Counted from the stretch's first letter, positions 1-11,952 are shown. The stretch is 64,000 nt of DNA from Limnephilus marmoratus (GCA_917880885.1 OU862922.1:992001-1056000), one strand, 5' to 3'. The notes: generated by a model from the sequence alone, not told the origin. Translations and numbers: made by a program.

Positions 1-224
1 AAAGCGTAATAAGTGGATTAATTTATCATATTTCTTATCTTCCCTGACGACGAACGAAAAGGCGAATGATTCATTTTTGATTCTGTGAGTTTTAGATATT
101 GAAATAATGAATAATTATTATTCAAACTAGATTATTGCATTACTAATAAGTTTAATTAGACTGTCAATAATTTTAAGTTTATTTTATTACTAGAAATAAT
201 AACGTTTGAAGTCAATTGATTGTA

Positions 225-542
225 ATGAAATTATTTTCACAATTTTGCAGCTTACTTAGAAAACAATCTATTAGTAGATTGATTGAAATCAGTAGAACAG
301 GATGTCGACTCATTCAGACAGATTCAAACCACCAAATAATGGAATATGACCTCGGGAAACAGTTTATCTTGTGTACTAGTGGATATAACCCACACAAGGC
401 AGAGTCATTCAACCCGCGCTCTTTTCAGAACCGAACATCAATGAATCCACAGCAAACAGTTAGAATAATATTGCACGAAAATGCTGGCACAAGAACCACA
501 ACAGTATTTGTTGCAATGGTAAAACTGTACAACCTTGACTAA
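225..542 (+). CDS. Unrecognised short ORF, 105 codons from the first ATG
   Basis: An open frame from the ATG at 225 to a stop at 540-542. I do not recognise the protein: no catalytic motif, signal peptide or membrane segment is obvious, and composition is ordinary (S, N, T and R rich). It lies just before a foldback element (637-889), and the sequence on the far side of that element also looks coding (895-1074), so both may be remnants of one disrupted gene or mobile-element ORF. The bases before 225 show no gene. An exon of a real gene is possible but unsupported. Confidence 0.2.
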   Translation: MKLFSQFCSLLRKQSISRLIEISRTGCRLIQTDSNHQIMEYDLGKQFILCTSGYNPHKAESFNPRSFQNRTSMNPQQTVRIILHENAGTRTTTVFVAMVKLYNLD

Positions 543-636
543 TTTATATTATGCTATAAGAATTTATTTGTAGCAAAATACTTAATCAGATCAGCTTATG
601 TTACAAGAATTAGCAGCAAAGTACTACTTAATTAGG

Positions 637-889
637 GCATCTGGGTACCTAGCATGGTCGATCGATATAGGTTTTATCGAAAATGTCGGTAACTTGTCAT
701 TGTTCTTGAGCACGACTGCAGGCCGCTAACGAATAAACAACAGTTCACAACGACTAAGGGTTCCTAATTTATTTGAAGTGAATGTTTATTTTTTCGTTAG
801 CGGCCTGCAGGCGTGCTCGGGAGCGATGACAAGTTACCGACATTTTCGATAAAACCTATGTCGATCGACCATGCTAGGTACCCTGATGC
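637..889. mobile_element. Foldback MITE, arms about 100 bp
   Basis: The two ends are near-perfect reverse complements: the left arm (637-738) begins GCATCTGGGTACC and the right arm (783-889), read on the other strand, begins GCATCAGGGTACC. Both carry the stretch TCGAAAATGTCGGTAAC and both end inward with CCGCTAACGAA. The ~45-bp loop has no ORF. This is the shape of a non-autonomous foldback or MITE element. No convincing target-site duplication was found, so the superfamily is open. Confidence 0.75.
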
Positions 890-894
890 TATAA

Positions 895-1074
895 GAATAC
901 TCAATTAGAGCAGCCACTGGAATTGTATGTAACGAAATTCTTAACCCCTCAGGCCTTGACCATATTTTATCAGACGTTAAAAATATTTTCGCTTTACAAT
1001 ATAATCCAAATAAATGGAAAATTTCTGAATATGTTCAGAAACTAAACAAACTAAAAACTGTTTTCGAAAGGTGA
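895..1074 (+). pseudogene. Unrecognised 59-codon coding-like remnant
   Basis: A frame open from 895 to the TGA at 1072-1074 ends with residues SEYVQKLNKLKTVFER. It has no start codon of its own, and its upstream side is cut off by the foldback element ending at 889. Composition looks protein-like (for example LNPSGLDHILSDVKNIF), but no family is recognised. It could be the last exon or C-terminus of a gene or element ORF interrupted by the foldback element. Confidence 0.25.
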
Positions 1075-1165
1075 TAAAAAATGATTTCAAATTTTATAAA
1101 TCGAAATAAACATATAATTGTCAAAATATAAAAATTTTGCTGGCAAACATAAAATTTTTTAAAAA

Positions 1166-2843
1166 TAGCTCACCTTATGTTTTTTTCCACTAAAATTACT
1201 GATTACGAAAAAGAAAACAAATACACATTTTATTAGACAAATGTTATTGTCACCTCACTTTTTTTGTTGTTCCATGTAAAAATTATTAATAAAAAATTCC
1301 CAAAGTTTCCTGAATTTATTTCAAATTGCGATCCAAAACTTTGTTTTAATAAAGGCTTACATTTTACTTCTTTTGTGATTAACTTTTATATTTGAATATA
1401 ATGCGTGGTGTTTTCTCTTTCTATCACCATTTACATTATATTTCTCATTATGATAGTAAGGGAGACACAACGATTTCTACGAGACGTATATGAGTTGTTC
1501 CGAAAACCAAACAAATAGATTTTGATGATGGGTTATTGTGGTCAGTTTTTTTACAAGAAATGTTGCGACACAAGAAATAGCAGAAAAATACCAAAAATAG
1601 CGGAGATTTCAATTGGAAAGGTTACACCCAATTTACTTCCCCGCTCCGCGCAACATGGTTTGTTCTTCTCGCCCTTATCTTCCTGTCTATTAGTTTCTCA
1701 TGTCTATGGTGAATGAGAATATCATTTTTCATAAAAATAATATTGTATCAAAATTGTTAGTTTACTCAGCGTCACACGGGTCATTTATAAGTCCAATTGT
1801 AATGGTTTATTGTGCATCACCTTGTGTATTCAATTGATTCTGTATGAACCGACTGTGTGCAGATAGCCATCATAAACAAGCCCTGTACAGTGTACTGTAC
1901 ACACTAGAATAAGGTCACACATAATATTGCTACTCTAAAGGTCGCATACTAAAGTTCGCGACCTTATTGATGAAAATCATTCAGCTACATACTTAAAAAT
2001 AAATAATAATTTGCTTTGTGGAAAGCAATATCTTGGTGTGTCCTTGTGGTGGATGCTGTAATGAAATGATAAATGCCGCCAGAAACACGGGAAAGATAAA
2101 AACAAATGCTTAAAAATCAACCCACAAAAAACAAGTTTTTTTAAAAAATTATAATACATCTATTTTCAAAAGTATTTTAAAGGTATAGCCCATTCACATG
2201 ATTCATTTATCGTTCATTTCGTGATTTCATTCAGCCTCTTTCCCTCGAAATGAACCGTGTGAACACGAAAGTGAATAGAGACAGTGCCGAAGGAAGCATT
2301 CCAACATTGTTGGAATGCTTCCTTCGGCATGTTCACTCGCAACCGGAATTTAACATCACGTGACGCGAATGATGTGTGTGAACACTCAAGTGAACAGTCT
2401 TTCACTCGCAAATCAGTCGGCCGAAATGTTCTGGCGTGAGGACGTGTAGCCGGAGCGGCTTAAACGTCAAAATGCTCCGTTTAGTTCGCTTTTCGAAATA
2501 ACTCCTACACGTCTCATAGAAATCGTTGTTTCTCCCTTACTATCATAGTGAAAAATATGATCTAAACGGTATTGGAAAGAAAAAATAATGCTCTATATAT
2601 TCAATATAACAATTAACCACAAAATAATACGAATGTACACTTCTATGGAACCAAAGTTTCTGATTGAATTTGAAAAAAAAATTATGAAACATTGTGAATT
2701 TTTTATGAATTATTTTTATATGAAACGACAAAAAAGTGAGGTGACAGAAACGTTTATAATTTATTTGTCTAACAAAATAAGTGTGTGTTTTAATATTTTT
2801 TTTGTTACCAGTAATTTTAGTTAGAATAAAAGCAAGGAGAGCC
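1166..2843. mobile_element. Element or rearrangement with ~350-bp inverted arms
   Basis: The left arm (about 1166-1513) and right arm (about 2494-2843) are diverged reverse complements of each other. Landmarks shared in order include ACTAAAATTACTG, GTCACCTCACTTTTTT and ATGATAGTAAGGGAGA. The ~980-bp centre has no transposase; it holds GTGAAC-rich sequence (2190-2420) and a palindrome (2285-2329). Apparent reading frames in the right arm are not credible genes. Long inverted ends with an internal spacer suggest a non-autonomous DNA transposon or an old head-to-head insertion; no target-site duplication was identified. Confidence 0.5.
2285..2329. repeat. 45-bp perfect palindrome
   Basis: Two 22-nt arms beginning TGCCGAAGGAAGCATTCC and its reverse complement are separated by a single T. 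It lies in sequence rich in TGTGAACAC / GTGAAC words (2190-2420); a similar GTGAAC-rich stretch occurs at about 3905-4150. Confidence 0.8.
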
Positions 2844-3070
2844 ATTTTTTTTTACTTTTCAAAGTTTACATTAAAAATTATTTTATTTAAAAAATTACGT
2901 CGTTATTTCTCATAATAAATTTTGGAAGCATATTTCATCACCTTTCCAAGACAGTTTTTAGTTTTTGGATATGTTTATAAATATTCCATTTATATGGATT
3001 TTATTGCAAGCTGAGGCCTATTTTGGAATAAAAAATTTTCATGGTAGATATCAAGTTTTCAGTTTATTAT

Positions 3071-3787
3071 TTAAGAGGGCATTACCAGAGAAAACCGGAA
3101 ATACGTCATTTTCAAAAAAGGTTTTAGACGTATTGACTCTTTTCCACAAAAAATTATAAATGGATTTCGAAAGATTGTTCTTTTATCTAGCATTCGTAGG
3201 TAATAAATTTTGAGAATTTTTTAAAATTTTTATTATAATAAGGTTATTCCATAGGTCGTTGGCAGATTTGTTAAATTTTCAAAAAAGTTTTTGTATTATA
3301 CCACACCCATTTCAAATAATATAATCATGCAGTAAAATAAATCAATACATTATCTAGCAAACGTATGTATTAGAATTTTAATTTTAGTTTCAATAAAATC
3401 ATTAAAAAATATGTACGTACATGTGTTTCTTGACGAAAATTGGTCCATTTGTGTATTTATTTGCGCACTTACAAACTAATATATTTCAGATTTTTTTAAC
3501 ATTCTTATTAAATTTAGACATTATTGAAAAATGATAAATACTTATAATCAAAAAATGACTACAAAAAGTACACTATTTTAATAGTTTTATCATCACACCT
3601 TTCAGCATTTTTGGATGAAGGTATAAATTAAAGCTAATTTGGATTGAAATAAATTCGATATTGAGTTATAATTTAAAAAAGCTGGTACGGAGAATAATTA
3701 ATCTTCCTCATTGTAACCGCCCTGCACGATCGGAAGAACAACTTTCGACGAAATGCGGATTTTCGTCCGCTGGCTGGTTAAACGCTC
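3071..3787. repeat. Dispersed ~715-bp repeat, copy 1
   Basis: This stretch, from TTAAGAGGGCATTACC to TGGTTAAACGCTC, recurs in the same orientation at 29854-30566 with few differences (estimated by eye at over 90% identity). It is AT-rich with no credible ORF and no clear terminal repeats, so the element class is unknown. From 3788 to 4183 I see no gene, only GTGAAC-rich sequence. Confidence 0.75.
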
Positions 3788-4183
3788 TTAACCAATGTTC
3801 ATTTTATGGTGCTGAAATTTATTTACTGTTTACAAGAATCGCCAATTTCTCGTAATTTATTTTGACGTTATTGGAAATGTCAATTGAAATCGTAAATATT
3901 CCCGAACTTAGCCGTCAGCACCGGACGAATTCCAATGCGCGCCGCGACTACGCTCGACGACTTCGTAGCGAGAATGTCGAGTGAACTCTTCCTTCGAAGG
4001 AACCGTCTGAACACTCGGTGAAACGATAATGGAACATTTCATCGAGTAAACCTTCATCCGAGTGAACCTTGTGACTTCAGCATTAGACTGAAGTTTGAAC
4101 CTTCCTACCCAGTGATCTGAATCAACCCCGCTACCAATCGGATCAAAGATCAATCGGTTGGTAAGACCGACATTTATTTTGTA

Positions 4184-4490
4184 CTAGCTGACCCGGCAAA
4201 TTGCTGTGGCTAATGAAACACAACGCCATCTACAGGATGGTTACCCAACCTTATAACCACTGCCATCTATTAATTTGCATACATATCAAATCCAGCCTGC
4301 TTTCCACCACATACAAATATTCTCCTTTATATTTCAACCAATTTACACAAAACCTTGACAAATTATATACCTAAACCTTCCTCATAAATCACTCTATCTA
4401 TTGGTGAAAAATGCATGAAAATCCGTTTAGTATTTTTAGAACAGACAGACAGATGCGGTGGAGGACTTTAATTTATAATATGTAGAGATA
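4184..4490 (+). mobile_element. CTAGCTGACCCGGCA-type interspersed repeat
   Basis: It starts CTAGCTGACCCGGCAAA and ends with an ACAGACAGACAG tract followed by a TTTATAATATGTAGAGATA-like end. This start/end pair is familiar to me from non-coding repeats scattered through insect genomes. It carries no ORF. Class assignment (LINE tail, SINE or MITE) is not possible from one copy. Confidence 0.5.
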
Positions 4491-4816
4491 TTGCAAGCCT
4501 TTATTTCTAATAATTTCAGAAAAATGTGATTATGTCCGTGTGTTGATAGAATGTCCAAAATTGATAGAATGGAGTGTCATCGATAACGAGTCTATCTGCC
4601 GAGTTTCAGCTCGATCGGATGTCGTGAAGTGGGTTAATCTCCACTTCATGTGTTCATATCAAAAATACAAAAATGAAATTCGAATAGATGTATTAAAATA
4701 CATAAAATTCGTTTGTCTCATGAAAAACTGTGCATATTATAAACGGTGAGCACTGGTATCATGCAATTTGAATGTCTGGAATTTCAAGGTCACCCAACTA
4801 TTTTCAGCACATTAGC

Positions 4817-4967
4817 GGCTCTCCACACGACACTGCCTGCAGAGAGCGTGGGTTTGAGCGAACTAGCGCTGTCTCGTTTGTTAAAGGGCCGCTAGAACGA
4901 GACGCACGCAGGGACTCTCTGCGGCAGAAGTCCCTGCAGGACTGCATGCAGTGTCGTGTGTAGAGCC
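4817..4967. mobile_element. Short MITE with ~25-bp terminal inverted repeats
   Basis: The left end GGCTCTCCACACGACACTGC matches the reverse complement of the right end, GGCTCTACACACGACACTGC, and both continue into a TGCAG step. A CTGCAGGGACT-like motif recurs internally. It is 151 bp with no ORF and no certain target-site duplication. The following ~800 bp (4968-5770) hold no recognisable gene, only a short TA run at 5177-5193. Confidence 0.7.
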
Positions 4968-5770
4968 CATAACATAATTTCTATCACGAGACACAGAGTT
5001 TTGAAATATTAATTAACAACTAAAAAGTAAGACAGGACGCCAAACTGTTAATTACATATTTTTCTATTGTTCAAAAAGAAAGAAAGTGTTAAGAATCAGT
5101 CGAGGTCATGTAAAGCTTTATCTTAAAATTTAAGGTGCATAAGGTGTAAATTGAATATTCTGGTTATATGTATTTAAATATATATATATATATGGTAGCT
5201 GCCAGGTCTGGGTGTTGGTTGGGATGTAGATTGTTAATCTTAAGGCAATCCATCTGGAGGCGTTACATTCAGAATCAGTCCAAATCACGCACTCTTTACA
5301 CCGATGGCGATATGGATAGCGATATATTGCAATTCCCTCCGTTTAAACTTTATTTGATTTTGTGAAGTTCAGGCACAAATATTAAAAATGTTTTCTGAGC
5401 ACAAACTAAATAATTTAATTTGCCACATTAAATAAAATCATATCTGAAAAGGGGATCGTAAGAAGGAGATTTTGAACTTAAAAACATGTGCATAGGCCTA
5501 ATACTTGTGTTTTTTTCTAAGCTTATTAAAACATTAAAAAATGCAGGATTAGGTATAGCAAATTATAGCATCTACAATATTTCTACGGCGATCAAATTTT
5601 CAAAACAAATTTTTTAATTTAAAAAAAAACAGATTTTGCATTACTGCAGAGTGTACCGCCAATGGATTATACAAAAATTGTAACTGTTATAAGCAACATT
5701 GATCAATAAAAAGGAGTCTTTACAAACATTCATGACAGTCTCTGTGATTGAGGGTTAGGTACTACAAGTA

Positions 5771-5935
5771 AGGGAACGTACCCAAACTACGTGACCAATT
5801 TTTTTTGCAATTTTTACCCCCCCCCCCCCCCCCGGTGACCAAAATCCTAAGCAAACCGCCGCTCATTTGTGCCAAGCGTGACATTTTGAAGACCCCCCCC
5901 CCCCGAAGAGGTCATGTAGTATGGGTACGTTCCCT
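5771..5935. mobile_element. MITE with AGGGAACGTACCC terminal repeats and C-tracts
   Basis: The left end AGGGAACGTACCCAAACTAC and the reverse complement of the right end, AGGGAACGTACCCATACTAC, are near identical. Inside are two poly-C runs (about 5817-5833 and 5895-5904) next to GTGACC words. The pattern of an ACTACGTGAC-type end followed by a C-tract is known from widespread arthropod MITEs; the superfamily (perhaps Tc1/mariner-like) is an inference. Confidence 0.65.
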
Positions 5936-5984
5936 AAATTTTAATGGATTAATTTGTATTATTTCACAATTTAGTCATTTAAAA

Positions 5985-6290
5985 AATAATATATACATAG
6001 TTTTGCGGCACGTTTCAGAGTGGAAGATACTCTTAGTATTGCCCTGGTTTAAGACCACAATTCAGTTGTTTAAAATAGCTTTAGCCATATTTGGTGACCA
6101 AATCTGAATAACCAGGTGCATTCCCATCTTCCTCTTTCCCCATATCCTTCCCCTCCTCACTGCCTTCAGTCTCACGACGTACCCCAATTGGGGATACCAT
6201 AGTCTCATTGGCTCCAGACGGTTGGGAGTAGTTGGGACTTTTGTATATTTATTTATTAACACCCTTTTTAAGGGCTTTTACATATGAATA
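5985..6290. repeat. Dispersed repeat copy plus LINE-type 3' end
   Basis: From about 5985 the sequence (GCGGCACGTTTCAGAGTGGA, GCCCTGGTTTAAGACCAC, TCTGAATAAC) recurs at 60740-60870. From 6243 to 6285 the pattern TTTATTTATTAACACCC...AGGGCTTTTACAT resembles the minus-strand LINE 3' ends at 52.8 and 62.5-62.6 kb: a short hairpin next to a TAAA tail. No coding sequence is attached, so it is at most a very short 5'-truncated LINE end. Confidence 0.45.
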
Positions 6291-7911
6291 GTAAAACATA
6301 AACGGTATTTATTAGACACAACGGAACTGCCTCAGTTTTTGTTCAGTGATAAATTGAAGATGTCCACTGACTTGGTATAATTATTTTCCTCCATTAGTAT
6401 TCTGGGCAAAGAGGAATACGTATGGTAGTAAGTCCTAGAATTTCCGTACTGAAATAAATCCCGACTTCTAGTATTCATTAACACAAGCAATTCTGGATCA
6501 TCAACACATCATTTAAAATTTTACATAGAAAAAACTAAGACAGTGAAAATCCTTCTATCTGAAAATTCATATCATTTATAAGAGTATTGTTCTTCAACAA
6601 AAATGTTCTGTAGGAGTGTTTTAGGAAGTACATAACTAAGCACTAAAAGTAGTCACTGGCAGTGTCAGTGGGTAGTGGGCAGGGGCCAAATCAAGTCAAT
6701 TGAAATAAAGTAAGTTGTAGAAAACAAATTCAGCACCGCTAATGGGGGAACAATGGCAGCTCCAGCACCAACAGAATTACAAAACTAACAAATTTACTTC
6801 CGCCTTTCCTAACAATCTTGTCAAAGTGTGAGAAACCATTCATGCAAATCCCAATTCATAAAGCCTAACTGTGGAGGATACGCGGCCAACATCAACATAA
6901 AAGAACACCAAAAAATTAATTCAATTAAAAAAAGGCTTTGACACCAAAATACTCAACCGAACAGAATATTATTTTTATCATTGAAGAAGATAATCAAGCA
7001 GCATTAATAGCCTAGAGACTATACGGTTGAAATTTAAGAATCTGGCTAAGAATGCAACTCTTACGCTGTGTCTTACGCGTAACCGTTTTCATACGTGGAG
7101 TTTGTATATAAATCTACTTTTGTAATAGAACCGAATTAAAGCAATGCCAAAAGATGGCGCCACTTACATTTACAGTTAGCGTGAGGAGCATCGCCTGGCA
7201 GGCATAAATACTACTGGATTTGTAATTTCGTGAATCTCCATTATGGAGAGATTGATTATTATTGTAACTGGCAGCAAAAATCTGCAGAGCGGGTTTTTAA
7301 ATGCTAGTTTTTTTTTCAATAAGTCAGGTATGCCCCATACATCATAAATATATCTAGTAATGTTATATTATCATGAAAACAAGCATAAGCTATGACCCAT
7401 AAGGGTCCGAGTGGTTAAATCAAAAGGCACAGAAAATAATCTAGTACGAATGTGAGGTATTTTATTTATTTGCGTATTAATAAAAATTTGATTTTTCATG
7501 ACTTTAGAGGCAACGCTGGCAATTATTCATGGTTTTGATGACAATAATAAATATTGAATTTTTATCCTACCCACTATGTAAATATAAAATTTAAAAAAAA
7601 ATATATAAAAAAAGAAAAAAAAACATTTTGATGTTTAAGTAATTACTGAGTATAAGTTGTGTTCAAAAGAGAGTAAGCCATTTACTTATTACCCGTTGTT
7701 AGTAATGAACTCGGTCCGTCTTACTGCTTCTGCTAGTCTTCTCACTAAGTAATAAAATGAGTTCCAAAATTTACTGCAGTTTTAAATGTCTATAATACTA
7801 ATAAAGGTTTAAAATGTACAACATGAATCTAATTGTTTTTCCAGTAGAAATAACGATAATGACCGAGAGAAGGTTTTTTGTTTTAAAGAAAGACAAACAT
7901 TCCCAGGTTAC
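6291..7911. other. No recognisable feature
   Basis: AT-rich sequence. Short open frames are present (for example 7814-8038) but none has a recognisable domain, and the last runs into the hAT element that starts at 7920. No RNA gene or clear terminal repeat was seen. Confidence 0.5.
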
Positions 7912-8397
7912 AAAAAACCCAAAGATATTGAAATATAAGAGATGTGCTATCCGCAGTTTTTACTGGGCGGGACTGTGTTTCCTGGCGTTGCCGATATTGT
8001 TAACCAATACTACTGCACACCTTAAAAAAATCAACTAAATAAACAAATTCTTTCCGTATTCAAGTGATAATGTTAACCAATACTACTGCACACCTTAAAA
8101 AAATCAACTAAATGAATGAATTCTTTCCATATTCAAACTATATTGTTTCGACACAGGTATATTCTAGTGAGACAGGCATAAAAAAAACCCAATGTATATA
8201 TACTTTTTTTTACATTAGCTCCACACAGGAGGCCCTGAGGAAAATAATTTCCCTCAGGGCCTATGTCATCTTAGGGGATGCTGTGCGAAGGGTTTATTTA
8301 AGGAAAGGAAGGAGAGGAAGTTCTGGGAAGGAAATAGGTATGAGGGGTGGGTAGGAATCTGGGGGTCAGTGAATCCAGGCATAATGGACGTACGAAT

Positions 8398-10745
8398 TTC
8401 AAAATAAGGATACTGAAGGGGCCGTATTAAACTTTTATAATATCATAAATGACCTCATACGTAAACATATTCCCGAAAAAAAAATTTATGTTAATTTGGA
8501 AAGGTTTCCCCCATGGTATACTTCCCCACTTATTAAAATTGTAAAAGAGAAACTAAAATATCACAAAAAATGGAAAAAATACAAAAATCTAGCTGACTAT
8601 CAATCCTTTTCAGTGCTGAGAAATCGTCAAAAGAAGATCTCACTTGAATGTTATGATAACTACATTAGGACGGCAGAAGAATCAATAAAAAAGTGTAGTA
8701 AACGCTTCTGGTCGTTCGTAAAATCAAAGCAATTGTCTTCTGATCTACCAAATCAAATGTATCTTGGCGATATCTCCTGCACTGATGGACAATCCATTTG
8801 TGACAATTTTAGTGATTATTTTAGATCGGTTTTTGTAGAGAATCCCAACCCCAGCCTCGATCCTATAAACTCTGATAACAATGTCGACAACTCTTATCTT
8901 CATATTCACACAATTAACTTTAATCAATCGCATGTACTTAATTATCTAAAAAAACTCGATCCGAACAAAAGCCCGGGATCTGATTTAATTCCATCCATTT
9001 TTTATGTAAAATGCCGGGACCAATTGGCTTATCCTATCTCCATGCTGTTCAAAATGTCATTTGAGGAAGGCAACTTCCCCAACGTCTGGAAACAAGCACT
9101 CATTACACCAATCCATAAAAGCGGGGACAAAAATAACATCACTAACTACAGGCCCATCTCCAAACTCCCAATTATCAGCAAGATTATGGAAAACATGGTT
9201 CTTGACCAACTTTTTCCAGCAGTACAAACTACCATATCAAAAAATCAGCACAGCTTTTTTAGAAAACGGTCAGTCGAGACAAACCTGCTGGAATACACAG
9301 ATTTCATATTTAATTCTATGGGTAGTAAAACTCAGATTGATTCTATATACACGGATTTCTCAAAAGCCTTTGATAAAATTAACATCAAACTGCTTCTGAA
9401 GAAGCTATTAAAAATCGGGATCAGTGGGGACCTTCTAAGATGGATCAAATCGTCACTAACAGGAGTCAAGCAGTTAGAGCTAAGGGTTTCTCTTCACGTT
9501 TCTATAATATACCCTCAGGAATTCCACAAGGATCACACCTCGGACCTCTCCTTTTTATTTTGTATATAAATGATATAGACTCTTGCTTCAAAAACTCTAA
9601 AATCCAAATTTTTGCTGATGACATTAAAATTTACAAAAAAGTAATTATGTAATATTTAATTATATAATTGCATATTAATATATATAATTGCAAGAGGATA
9701 TCAATAGGCTTGGACTATATTGCGCGAACAACCAACTGTACCTTAATCTAGAAAAATGTAATACAATATCTTTCACCAAAAGCACTAACCCCCTAACATT
9801 CCCATATAAAATAAACGGAGTTGAATTAAAAAGGTGTAGTGAAGTAAGGGACTTAGGAATAATAATGGACTCCGGAATGTCTTTCCGATCACACATAAAT
9901 TCCATTTGTGACAGGGCCTACAAACTCCTAGGATTCATTGTAAGAGTGACTAAACCATTCAGATCACCACATGTAATCAAGATATTATATTTTTCTTTTG
10001 TTCGCTCCATACTAGAATTTGGATCAGTGATTTGGAATCCCCAATACAAAGTCAATATTGAAAGGTTAGAAAGAATCCAAAAAAAATTTTTGAAATACTT
10101 AGACTTTAAATCGTTCCGAATATCAGAACATGTAAAAGATTCCTTAGCATTCCATAAAATTACATCACTAGAAGAGAGAAGAAATATATCCGACCAGAAA
10201 TTTTTATACAAAATCATCAACAACGCTGTTGACAGCAACTATCTTCTGGAAAACATCCATTTCCACTGTCCAGTACGTAATACAAGAACAAACAAACTAT
10301 TCCACATCCCACAATCAAAAACTAACTACTCACAACATACATTTCTGAAAAGGACGTGCACAAAATATAACAATATCCTTTCAGACGCTGATATTTTCCA
10401 TTTGTCCTCAGTTCAATTCACAAAATATGTAACGGAGAAGATCAAAACAGATTGTTGATCGTAAATCCTGCTGTGTGCCTTATTTTATTGTTTTTCTCTT
10501 ATTATGTTGGTTTCATCTGATTTTATTATGTTGGTTTCATCTGATTTTCTGTAATCTAGTTAGGTATTATGTATGTATAACTTCTTATATTAATGAGTTT
10601 TTTGTTTTTTCTTTAAATTCTATATTCTCAAATGTGGAAACTTCACTGGTTCATGCAAATTTGTCAAATGTAATTATTTAATAAAATATGTACAACTGTT
10701 TGTTTCCCAAATAAAGTAAATAATAAAATAAAATAAAAATAAAAT
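8398..10745 (+). mobile_element. 5'-truncated Jockey-group LINE
   Basis: This non-LTR element sits inside the retroposon at 8204-11033; the flanking GAAT (8394-8397 and 10746-10749) is a short target duplication, and the retroposon homology continues across it. The 3' end is an ATAAA-rich tail (10703-10745). The 3' UTR has a ~24-bp tandem duplication (ATTATGTTGGTTTCATCTG, about 10500-10547). The endonuclease half and ORF1 are missing, the usual product of incomplete target-primed reverse transcription. Confidence 0.85.
8414..10458 (+). pseudogene. LINE ORF2 remnant: reverse transcriptase and C-terminus, frameshifted
   Basis: Coding similarity starts upstream of any ATG. Segment 8414-~9470 covers the pre-RT region, NYRPISKLP and the catalytic-region motif YTDFSKAFDKI. 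After a frameshift near 9460-9500, the frame ending at 9652 has GIPQGSHLGPLLFILYIND and the active-site FADD motif. An AT-rich insertion of roughly 35 bp follows (about 9653-9687). The frame 9688-10458 then carries the C-terminal region (RSILEFGSVIWNPQYK). It would copy its own RNA at nicked DNA, but this copy cannot encode a single intact enzyme. Family: Jockey/CR1 group; finer placement is not possible by eye. Confidence 0.85.
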
Positions 10746-11229
10746 GAATCCACACCTTCAACTGCGGTGCAAGGCGGTGGGTTGCAAGATTCCGGCTGGA
10801 GAAGATAAAAGACCTCCATCAACCAGTCTCTCTCGATCCTGTCCCCCATACGGCAGGTGGGCAGACGTTTCGGACAAGACCATCGGATCTGGACAAACCT
10901 CACCCCATGAACCCGGACACCCCTGCTAAGTCACCAAACGTAGCGAACCACTTGGGGTGACCTATGGCAAAGGTGTTGGTTATCCAATAAATGGTTCCCG
11001 GGGCGGCGGTACCCATACCCGCCTCCCAAATTGAAAATACTACTGCGCACCTTCAAAAATCAGCTAGAAATCTTTCCGTATTCAAACTATGCCCATTATG
11101 TAGTAGTCCGCCGACGGTCGGGCGGCCATCATAGCACATCTCTTGTATTTCAATATCTTTGGAAAAACCTGACAATATTTGAATTCTGCTTACTCCCATC
11201 ATAAACAGCTGAAAATGAAGGAGGACTTA

Positions 11230-11292
11230 GCTAGCAGAGGATCGAACCCGCGACACCTGAGTGGGAACATATAGCTTTGAACTACTCGGCTG
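11230..11292 (-). repeat. tRNA-like SINE head
   Basis: On the minus strand this has a box-A-like AGCCGAGTAGTTCAAAGC and a box-B-like CGCGGGTTCGATCCTC about 30 nt apart, the internal RNA polymerase III promoter of a tRNA-derived SINE. It does not fold as a complete tRNA and lies outside the hAT element ending at 11161. A comparable head is present at 60112-60175. A true tRNA gene is unlikely. Confidence 0.5.
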
Positions 11293-11414
11293 TAAACCAG
11301 TCATAAGTCGAACTATGTATAAAAATGTTTAAAAGCAGCAATTTTATAAAGTACTACTGCCATTACAGAATGAAATATGAACGAGTGCAATCTAAAGGCT
11401 GGTTTACATGTTAT

Positions 11415-11417
<3 letters not shown>

Positions 11418-11499
<82 letters not shown>
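11418..11499 (-). other. 82-nt poly(A) tail of the LINE, seen as T's
   Basis: An unbroken run of 82 T's on the plus strand directly precedes the 3' UTR of the minus-strand LINE and directly follows the left terminal repeat of the element it landed in. Long pure homopolymers shorten quickly, so this points to a recent insertion, although homopolymer length is also prone to assembly error. Confidence 0.8.
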
Positions 11500-11501
<2 letters not shown>

Positions 11502-11952
11502 TAGCAAAGTTTTTTTGGTACATTTACATATAGGTAAATACATAATAACAAAAAATGTAAGTAACAAAAAAAAATCCCACAAAGGCGAAGCCTGTGTGTG
11601 GGTATTATATTATGTGGATAACAGTGGTAGTTAAAATAAAATTTAAAAAAAAAAAAATATATATATATATAAGCATAGTGTCTACAGTGATCAACATGAA
11701 TGACTTCGTAGGAGTTTAAAAATTTAAAAATATATGTAAGATAAACACACAAATTAAAATATATATATGCATAGTGTCTTCAGTGATCAACATGATTGAC
11801 TTCATAGGAGTATAAAAATTTAAAAATATATATCTAAGGTAACACTCATTTACACCCATACTTAAATACACATGTACATACGAGTATATATACATATACA
11901 TATTTCCTGTTTTTATTCTAAATATTCAGAAAGACTCCACATTTTAGAAGCA

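Larger units (their letters stand above)
8204..11033 (-). mobile_element. SINE-like retroposon, split by a LINE
   Basis: It reads on the minus strand with its A tail seen as T's at 8204-8211. Next to the tail is a strong hairpin (GGCCCTGAGG...CCTCAGGGCC, 8232-8262). The body matches the uninterrupted copy at 60215-60690 along its length, including the GGGGCGGCGGTACCCAT stretch near 11000. The match stops at 8397 and resumes at 10746, exactly around a LINE. With that LINE removed the element is ~480 bp, the same as the intact copy. It has no coding capacity. Confidence 0.8.
7920..11161. mobile_element. Short hAT element, expanded by nested retroposons
   Basis: The ends are inverted: left CAAAGATATTGAAATATAAG, right (reverse complement) CAAAGATATTGAAATACAAG, continuing into AGATGTGCTAT on both sides. 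The flanking octamers aaaaaacc (7912-7919) and gaaaaacc (11162-11169) match at 7 of 8, the 8-bp duplication expected of hAT elements. The same family occurs uninterrupted at 30799-31132. Internally there is a 73-bp tandem duplication (about 8001-8145) and the retroposon at 8204-11033. Without the retroposon the element is ~410 bp, consistent with the 334-bp copy plus the duplication. Confidence 0.85.

Noticed and set aside
11313..11634. Open frames with long poly-lysine or poly-phenylalanine runs
   Set aside because: They are created by the 82-nt A/T homopolymer, the LINE tail.
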